A DNA stretch of 64,000 nt from Adenanthera pavonina (lineage: Eukaryota > Streptophyta > Magnoliopsida > Fabales > Fabaceae), in contig JAIVEN010000001.1 in assembly GCA_026686845.1 (NCBI GenBank), positions 33,348,001-33,412,000 of the forward strand, in the 5' to 3' direction. Below the pieces are notes generated by a model, which was not told the origin of the DNA, made no database searches, and saw only the letters and a list, made by a program, of their open reading frames with translations. This document shows, in pieces, positions 57,286 to 64,000 of this stretch. Position 1 is the stretch's first letter. Each line of letters opens with the position of its first letter. The position numbers were made by a program, and so were the translations under genes.

Positions 57286-58742
57286 TAAAAAAGGATGTAT
57301 AGGTCTTAAGCAACAAGATTATGCCATTGGTTTATAAGATTATGAAGTAAACACAACACAATATTATGGAAGTTCAAGACTCAATATTTTAAAATTTATA
57401 AAAAATTTATAAAAATGGGTATACACATTTTTGCAATAAATAAGGCAGGGAGGTCAAATGTCTCAATTTAAGGGAAAAATAAGAAAATAACGATTTTGTC
57501 TCGCTGGTGAAAAAAAAAAAGAAAAGAAAAGAAAGGAGGTGGACGTATGAAGAAAAGCTAAAAAGTTAAAAAGTTTTGGAAACAATTACACCAAATAACC
57601 CAAAAATTCTAAAAGTTACAAATTTGCCTGGGATAAGCACAATTTTATAAATATGAAAAATTATATCCAAAATGAGGTTCTCAATGAGTTAAGTTCAATG
57701 GAATATAGTTTGGAATTTATTAAAATTAAAATAATATTTGTTGGGTAATTATATTTTGGTATTAATATTTTACCTGATAAAAGTCAATTTACATTATAGG
57801 AAGAGACAATATTAATTCAAGAAATTCAATATAATGATTTTGGATCAAAAATAATTATTGGATAATCATGTACTAATTTAATAACAATTTTGGTAAAAAT
57901 ACTCAATTGGTACAAGTAAATTTAATCAGTAAAGGGTATTTTATTCCATTAAAGTTATGAAGCAATTTTGGCCAAAAAGAAGGTATAACACGCTAGAAAT
58001 TCAGGATTCGACACAAAGGGAATTAATTAAAAAGCTTTTATAAAAAGAGAAATCCAAAAAATTAAAAAAATTGAACTAATAAAGTTACTTTGTGGTGCAA
58101 TTATCTCATTAGCTCATTTTAAGCCTTCATCTTGTGCCTCAAGAACGTTTAAACTGTGACAAGGAGAGAGGAGAAATATAAAAATTTAAGGGCAAGAAGC
58201 AAGTTTTGGTCTTCAAACTTTTAAGGCAGGTTTTTATGGTCATTATCTTGTGCATATTTGAGTTTGGTGGGATTTCATGGAGTATTTCCTTTCATTTTGT
58301 CTACGAGAGTTTCTGCCTAGAGAGAGAGAAGAGAGAGAAGAGAGAGCCATGATAAAACCTAATCGTAAGAAAGGATGTACAGGTCTTAAGCAACAAGGTT
58401 ATGCCATTGGTTTGTAAGATTATGGAGTAAATACTCCACAATATTATGGAATTTTTATTGGAAGTTCAAGACTAAATATTTTAAAATCTATAAAAAATTT
58501 AAGAAAATAGGTATACATATTTTTGCGTTAAATAGGGTAGGGAGGTCAAATATCTCGGTTGAAAGAAAAAATGAGAAAATGATGATTTTGTCTCAATGGT
58601 GAAAAGAAAAAGAAAAGAAAAGAAAGGAATGGAGGTGGACGTGTGCTGAAGGTGAAGTTAAAAAATTTTGGAAACAATTACACCTATTGGTTCAAAAATT
58701 GTAAAAATTTTAAATTTACTTCTAGATAAGTGCATTTTTGTT
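57286..58742 (+). repeat. Tandem array of the 5' ~1.1 kb of LTR-A, second part
   Basis: Unit starts at 57357 and 58436 (period 1079 bp), preceded by the tail of another unit. It is the same array as 48191-51196; the gypsy remnant lies between. The resuming text at 57286 is a different point of the unit than where it broke at 51196, so sequence was lost at the junction. Confidence 0.7.
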
Positions 58743-59760
58743 TGTAATATCCTGAAATTTTTTCTGAAAATTTAAGGCCAAATATTTTAAAATTTATAAT
58801 GAATTTACAAAAACAGATATATACTGTTATACATGAAAAGTGGCCAAAAGGGGGAATTTGGGATCAAGGAAGAGAAACTTGAAAATGACAATTTTGTCCC
58901 TGAAATAAAAAAAAAGAAAAAGGAAAAGTGGTGGATGTATCTAAAGAAAAATTTTGGAATTTTAGAGAAAATTACACTTAAGGACCCAAAAGTTTTAAAA
59001 ATTATAAATTTATCTCAAGTCAAGGTAATTTTTTAAATATGCAATATTATTGTCAGAATGAAGCTCTCAATGAGATGAGTCCAATGGTATATGGCATTGA
59101 GGATTAATATTTAAGGATAAAGAAATAATCAGTGTCAAAGATTAAAAAGTAACTTTATACCGATAAAACTGTTTTTTAATTTGTAAAAGTTAAAAAGTCA
59201 GAAAGAAAAGTAGTTGGACACCTCAAAAGTAGGTTTTTAGAGACAGCATAATAAAGTAATCCTAGATACAATTTTACTTTAATCCAGTGTCAATAAAGTG
59301 AATTTACACTGCAATAAGTAACTTTACCGGTGTAAGTATAAAGTAACCAACACAGGGCATTACTGGATTAGAAAAATTATACAGTATCTTGGACATGTGT
59401 ACCCCTTGTTTAGGATGCCACTTGGCAGCCCCACGTGGCCAAAAGGAAGCCTTAATGGTTAAGACAACTTAATGGCTAAATTGTCATTAACTTTAATCAA
59501 AGTGATTCATGAAAAGTAAGTGTAATTAGTAGTATTATATATACCCCCTCCTAGCTCCCATTTTAGCCGAGACTTGGACATGAGAAAGTGAGAGAAAAGT
59601 TTGAAATTTTGAGAGGGAGAAGGCAGCCACGTGAAGGAAGCAAGAAGTGAAGAAAGATTAAGGAAGCAATTTGGTATGTAATCCTCTTGCAACTTTCAAG
59701 TATTGTAGTTAATTTCTAAGTGTTTTGAGATGCTTGGGATGAAATTTCTTCTCTTCTAAC
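58743..59760 (+). repeat. LTR-A 5' part, plus orientation, with TATA
   Basis: Starts TGTAATATCCTGAAATTTTT inside the array unit (host text 'gtgcatttttg'). Contains 'gaagctctcaatgagatgag', TATATATA at 59537-59544 and a 'tagccgagac' block. Interrupted at 59760 by a SIRE-type LTR. Non-coding. The 58833-59036 frame is a purine-tract artefact. Confidence 0.65.
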
Positions 59761-61180
59761 TGTTAGATATGCTGGCTTCTCAAGAGGGGGATGAATTAGG
59801 AAGATTAAAATTTTTTGCGAAAGTATAAGAGAGTGATGAAAGCAACAGTGATAGTAAAAATAGAGTATAAAATATAACCAAGTGAAACAAATATTTATCC
59901 TTGTTCCATCTCTTTCTCTTGACCTACGTCTAGTCCTCAAGCTACTACTTGAGATTTTTCACTATCTTGCAAGAATTTGGTGGATTTCTTGTAATGCCTC
60001 AATACAACTTGATGCTCTATTCCAAGAGTTTACAATCCCACTTTTTGCACTCTAGCTAAGTGCTTCCCCAATCCCTTGTGAAATCTCCTCATAAGAAAAT
60101 CTTTCTTCTAGATGAAGATAAGATTGATTATAGTAATTAAACTATCTAATTTATAGTGTATATGAAAGTTAAAGTACAAGATATAAAGTATGTGAGAGCA
60201 GAAGACTTTGACTAAAGAATTTAGCAGAGTTTCTGTATATACAATGTAGAATCATTACCCACATCTTCAGATAAAGTTCTATTTATAAATTTATATCTTA
60301 ACTATGCGTTAAAGACAAGATCTAGCTGTTAGAGATGTTACCTAACGGTTACTCTGAAAAACTATCCATTCACCAACTGTATTTAATGCATCTGACATTC
60401 AAAGTTCAAATTTTGGTGTGCCAATAGATGAATTTTGCAAAGACTATAAGCTAAAGACTTTAACGTTAAAACTCAAAGTTCGTCTATTCTAAAGCAAAGT
60501 TTGAACTTTCATCTTTGGCAAATGTTTCTATGTTGGAACATATGAATTTTCAAGTTTGAAGTTCTTCTAGTAAGTGTGAACAGTTGTTCCATATTGTTAT
60601 AGTGCCTTCGAAGTTTAAATTTGGTGCCCAAAATTTGTCAGTCAGTGGGCAGCTCAATATGGTAAACTAGTTTTTCTTTTCGAAATTTAAATTTTCAAAT
60701 ACCAAAGTTCATCTGTTAGAGAGATCTCTTATTAGACCTAATTTAAAGTTTGAATTTCTAAATATTAAAATTCATATGCCAAAAGATCATCATAACAGAC
60801 TTGCAAGCTATCTTTCCAAAGTTCAAATTTTCAAAATCAAAGTTTGTCTGTCAGAGGACTAACTTAGAACTCTTTTTAAACTTCAGTTTTAGATGAACTT
60901 TGACATATCTTCCGATAAATTTTTTCATTTTTCATAGTTTGTATTTTACCCGAAATTCGAATTTTCAAAGATAAAATTCGTCTGTTAGAGGACTAACTTA
61001 TAACTCTTTTTAAACTTCACTTTTAGATGAACTTGACATATCTTCAGACGATTTTTTCATTTTTCATAGCTTGTGTTTTACTTGAAATTTGAATTTTCAA
61101 AGATAAAATTCGTCTGTTAGAGGGACCTCTTTTTTTACTAACATATTTGTTCATTCTCAGAATTGAAAGCAAAGCTAACA
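59761..61180 (-). mobile_element. Solo SIRE-type LTR inside LTR-A, minus orientation
   Basis: The lower end TGTTAGATATGCTGGCTTCT matches the CA end of the SIRE LTR. TATA box at 60280-60287 (minus). The motif array (for example 'aaaattcgtctgttagag' at 60975-61125, twice with nearly the same 110-bp context) fills the U3 side. The upper terminus is not clear. CTAAC occurs at 59756-59760 and at 61175-61179 and may be the duplication. No PBS or genes. Confidence 0.65.
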
Positions 61181-61511
61181 CTATTTGACCTAAAAAGGAC
61201 AATTAGTATAAGTTTTATGTATGCTCTAAAAGTAGATATAATAAGCTTTCCAAAGAGTCAAAGAACACCTAAATAGGACATGTATACGACTCATAATAAA
61301 TTTTTAAAGATAAGGCTCAAAACTGGATAAGATGTTGAAAACTACGATTTTTACTGAAAGTATTGTTTTCCTTATAAGGTAGTATAAAATTTTATGAAGC
61401 TCCAAAAATTCAATAATTTGTATACATGAAAGATCGATGTCTTAAGTTCAAAAATTGACCATTTGAATAGTAAAATTTGTTCAAAATATTGCATTAATTA
61501 GCACGATTAAT
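61181..61511 (+). repeat. LTR-A continuation after the SIRE-type LTR
   Basis: Matches 16545-16750 in the plus LTR-A fragment ('ataataaatttt', 'agctccaaaaattca'). Much of the expected middle of LTR-A is missing. It ends at the start of the next LTR-A copy. Confidence 0.5.
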
Positions 61512-64000
61512 GTAATATCTTGGAATTTTTACTAGATGTTCAAGGCTCAATATCTTAAAATCTATAAGAAATTTGCAAAAATGAGTATATACCATTTTAC
61601 ATAAAATAGGGCAAAGAGGTCAATTGTCTCGGTTGGAAGGAAAAAATGAGAAAATGATAATTTTGCCCCTGGAAAAAGAAAAGAAAAGAAGAAAAAAAAG
61701 AAAAAAAGAAAAAAGGAGAGGTGGACACATGTTGAAGGTATAGTAAAATTTATGAATTTTGGGAAAAATTACAACTAATAATCCGAAAATTTTAAAAAAT
61801 TATAAATTGGCTTAGGTCAAGGGCATTTTTGTAAATATGAAAAATTATAGTCAAAATGAAGCTCTCAATGAATTAAGCCCAATGGAATATAGTATGAAAT
61901 TTATTAAGATTGAAATAATTTATTTTGAGTATTAAGGTTTTATAGTTGATATTTACTTGATAAAGATTATTTTAGATTGCAAAAAAAAAAAGTAGAACCA
62001 ATTCAAGGATAGTGAATGGACCATATCCAAATATATTTTGGACTATGATAATTATTTTAATCCAAAAGTAATTTTTGGATATTCATGTACTAATTTAATG
62101 ACAATTTCGACAAAAATATTTAATTGGTGCAGGTAAATTTAATCAGTAAATTTATTGAAACAATTTTTGGCCAAAAAATAAGGATAAACATGTCTGGACA
62201 ATGGATTAGGATACAATGGGAATTCTATGAAAAGCTTTTAAATAAAGTAACTAAGATTAGACAAAAATTGACCATGGTTTATCTTATTTGGTATTTTTCC
62301 TTTTAGTATTGAGTTAAGACATGAGTTAAGCCATTTCCTTCAGCTCCAACATGTGTGAAGCAGCAACAAACAAGAAGACAAGCACAAAAACTTTCAAGGC
62401 AAAATAGGGAAAGCAAGAAGCAAAGTTTGGTCCTCAAACTTTCAAAGTAACATTTTGTGCCTATTCTCTTGTATATTCTAGTGTTTGTGAAGAGTTTTAT
62501 GGGCTATTTTCTCTCATTTTCACCTCTGAAAATTTTAGCCTAGAGAGATAGTAGAGAAAGAAAATGGAGCCATGGCCAAAAGAGTATAAGAAAATACAAG
62601 AATAGATTCCAAGAAACATGTATATGTGATTAGTTTGCAAATTGAAGGAGTAAATATTTTTCTTTATTTTTGGGTAATTTTTGGTCAAATTAGGGTTCAA
62701 TATGGGAAGGGAATTTCATGATTTTGACCCCAAAAATGGATTTCTTGGATCCAAAAATGGTAGAAAGAAGTGTGTTGTACAATAAAAACCCAAAGCAAAT
62801 CAAAATGAAAAGTTTAGGGTTTATTGCATACTTTGTGAATGAGGTTATGCAACTAATGGATTATGACCCTGTTTTATGATGTTATAAGATTCTAAGTGTG
62901 AGGAGTTTAAATAAAGAGTGTACAAAGCTTGGAAAGGTTTGGAAAGCCCAAAGGTAGTTAACTAATCCTATTATGCATATACATTATTATTGTTGTCATT
63001 ATGCTAACTTAATGTATTTGTTAATTGAAATGATGTTGTGTGATGCTTTGGATTGGTTGGCTATGTTGTTTGAAGGGTATTTGATGCTGGAAATTTCATT
63101 ATTTTAAGGGGAGATGCTACCCAATTTTTTTAAAAATTAATTATACACAATTAACTTTAAATGAAAGCTTAATGCATTTTCATGAAAGTTTGCAATGTAT
63201 GATGATATATAGGCATGTACAGTAGTTACTACTAAGATTCTTTGAATTTCACCCCTTTCAAAATGTCTAACATTGTAGATCCAAGTTATGGCAAGGCTTT
63301 CCAATAGGCAAAAGGAAAGGAGAAAGAGGTTGCTCAATAAAATCAATTTGCTTTCCTTGGTGTATTGCTTGGAATATCTTGTAAAAATGATGTGTATGAT
63401 TTTAGGACTCTACTTGAATGTAATTATGTCTATCTAGATCTAACATAATGTAATATGCAAAGTGAAGATATGAAATGGCCATATATGTATGTATTAAGAT
63501 GTATTTTACAAAGTTGAATGATGTAAGTGGCCATTATGAGCACTATTGGAAAATACGTGTACTATATGGATCATTTGACGTATAATATATAAATATTTAT
63601 ATGGCTTAAACTAGATATGAATATATTTCCATAGACACCAAGATCACCCAATTTGGAGTTGTGTATGATTTATGGTGGTTTTTCAAATTTATAGTTAGAA
63701 TTAGGTTTTTCATAAATTGACCATTTCTATAGTACTTTTTAGAAAAAAAAAACTGTATGAATTGGCCAAGTAGATACCTACTTTCATATTGTTTTCATGT
63801 ATAGAATCTTTCAAGCTATGGTTAGAGACTTGAACTATATCAATATGATTTTTCTTGATTTAGTTATGAATTTTCAAATTTCATTAGATAAAATGAGATT
63901 AACCAAAGGAATAGTATCCGAAAATGAAAAAATTGGTTTAAGTTATTTTATGCAATCAAGTCTCTAATCATGCATTGATGGATTTGAATGGAGTCTAATA
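61512..64000 (+). repeat. LTR-A, plus orientation, running off the right edge
   Basis: Starts TGTAATATCTTGGAATTTTTAC and gives 2489 bp without reaching the end. Blocks: 'gaagctctcaatgaattaag' (61857), GA-rich start region with 'gccatggcc' (62570), 'ttttgaccccaaaaatgg' (62721), 'gttggctatgttg' (63058) and 'tggatttgaatggagtctaa' at the edge. Whether it is a solo LTR or the 5' LTR of an element to the right cannot be decided. No coding region. Confidence 0.7.

Overview
The window reads as AT-rich intergenic heterochromatin of a flowering plant, most likely a eudicot. The evidence is wall-to-wall plant LTR retrotransposons (Ty1/copia of the SIRE/Maximus and Tork types, Ty3/gypsy of the chromovirus Tekay type), primer-binding sites matching plant initiator tRNA-Met, a pair of MITE-like units, and no recognisable host gene, tRNA or rRNA. 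Nothing is prokaryotic. The species cannot be named from the sequence. The one long intact reading frame is the edge-truncated envelope-like ORF at 1-1127. All other coding stretches are pseudogenes with stops, frameshifts and lost catalytic residues.

Left block (1-16.4 kb). After the envelope-like ORF comes an old minus-strand Tekay-like gypsy element. Its integrase, RNase H and reverse transcriptase can be followed from about 2.5 kb to 16.4 kb only if three insertions are removed. One is a minisatellite stretch (2936-3079). The second is a solo LTR, here called LTR-B, with an ATGTT duplication; it contains a complete gag-only element (3252-9630, duplication GGCAT/GGCAC), whose own 5' LTR carries a 226-bp tandem duplication and a MITE dimer. 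The third is a 3.2-kb solo LTR of a family here called LTR-A (12572-15742, duplication CATAC/CATGC).

Middle block (16.4-30.9 kb). This is a mosaic of LTR-A copies in both orientations: a solo LTR-A with perfect GCCCT duplications (18848-21376), a solo SIRE-type LTR (21926-23439), and a minus-strand gypsy pol remnant (24700-28640) that seems to lack the integrase core.

Copia nest (29.9-48.2 kb). A minus-strand SIRE-type element (30955-47706) has gag, protease, integrase, RT/RNase H, then a spacer rich in short motifs, then a decayed envelope-like ORF, then the 3' LTR. Its RT is split by a plus-strand Tork-like element (35196-42204). The leader of that element carries a GC-rich solo LTR with perfect ATGCA duplications (37994-38968).

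Right block (48.2-64 kb). The first ~1.1 kb of LTR-A is tandemly repeated here. The array is interrupted by a second copy of the integrase-poor gypsy remnant with its 3' LTR (51197-57285). Further plus-strand LTR-A copies follow, one broken by another SIRE-type LTR (59761-about 61180), and the last runs off the right edge.

The genes do not form a host pathway; they are layers of retrotransposons inserted into one another. The points of most interest are the intact envelope-like ORF and its putative own promoter, the motif arrays in the SIRE-type LTRs, the gag-only element with an unfamiliar acidic ORF, the LTR-derived tandem array, and the relative insertion order that the duplications allow.
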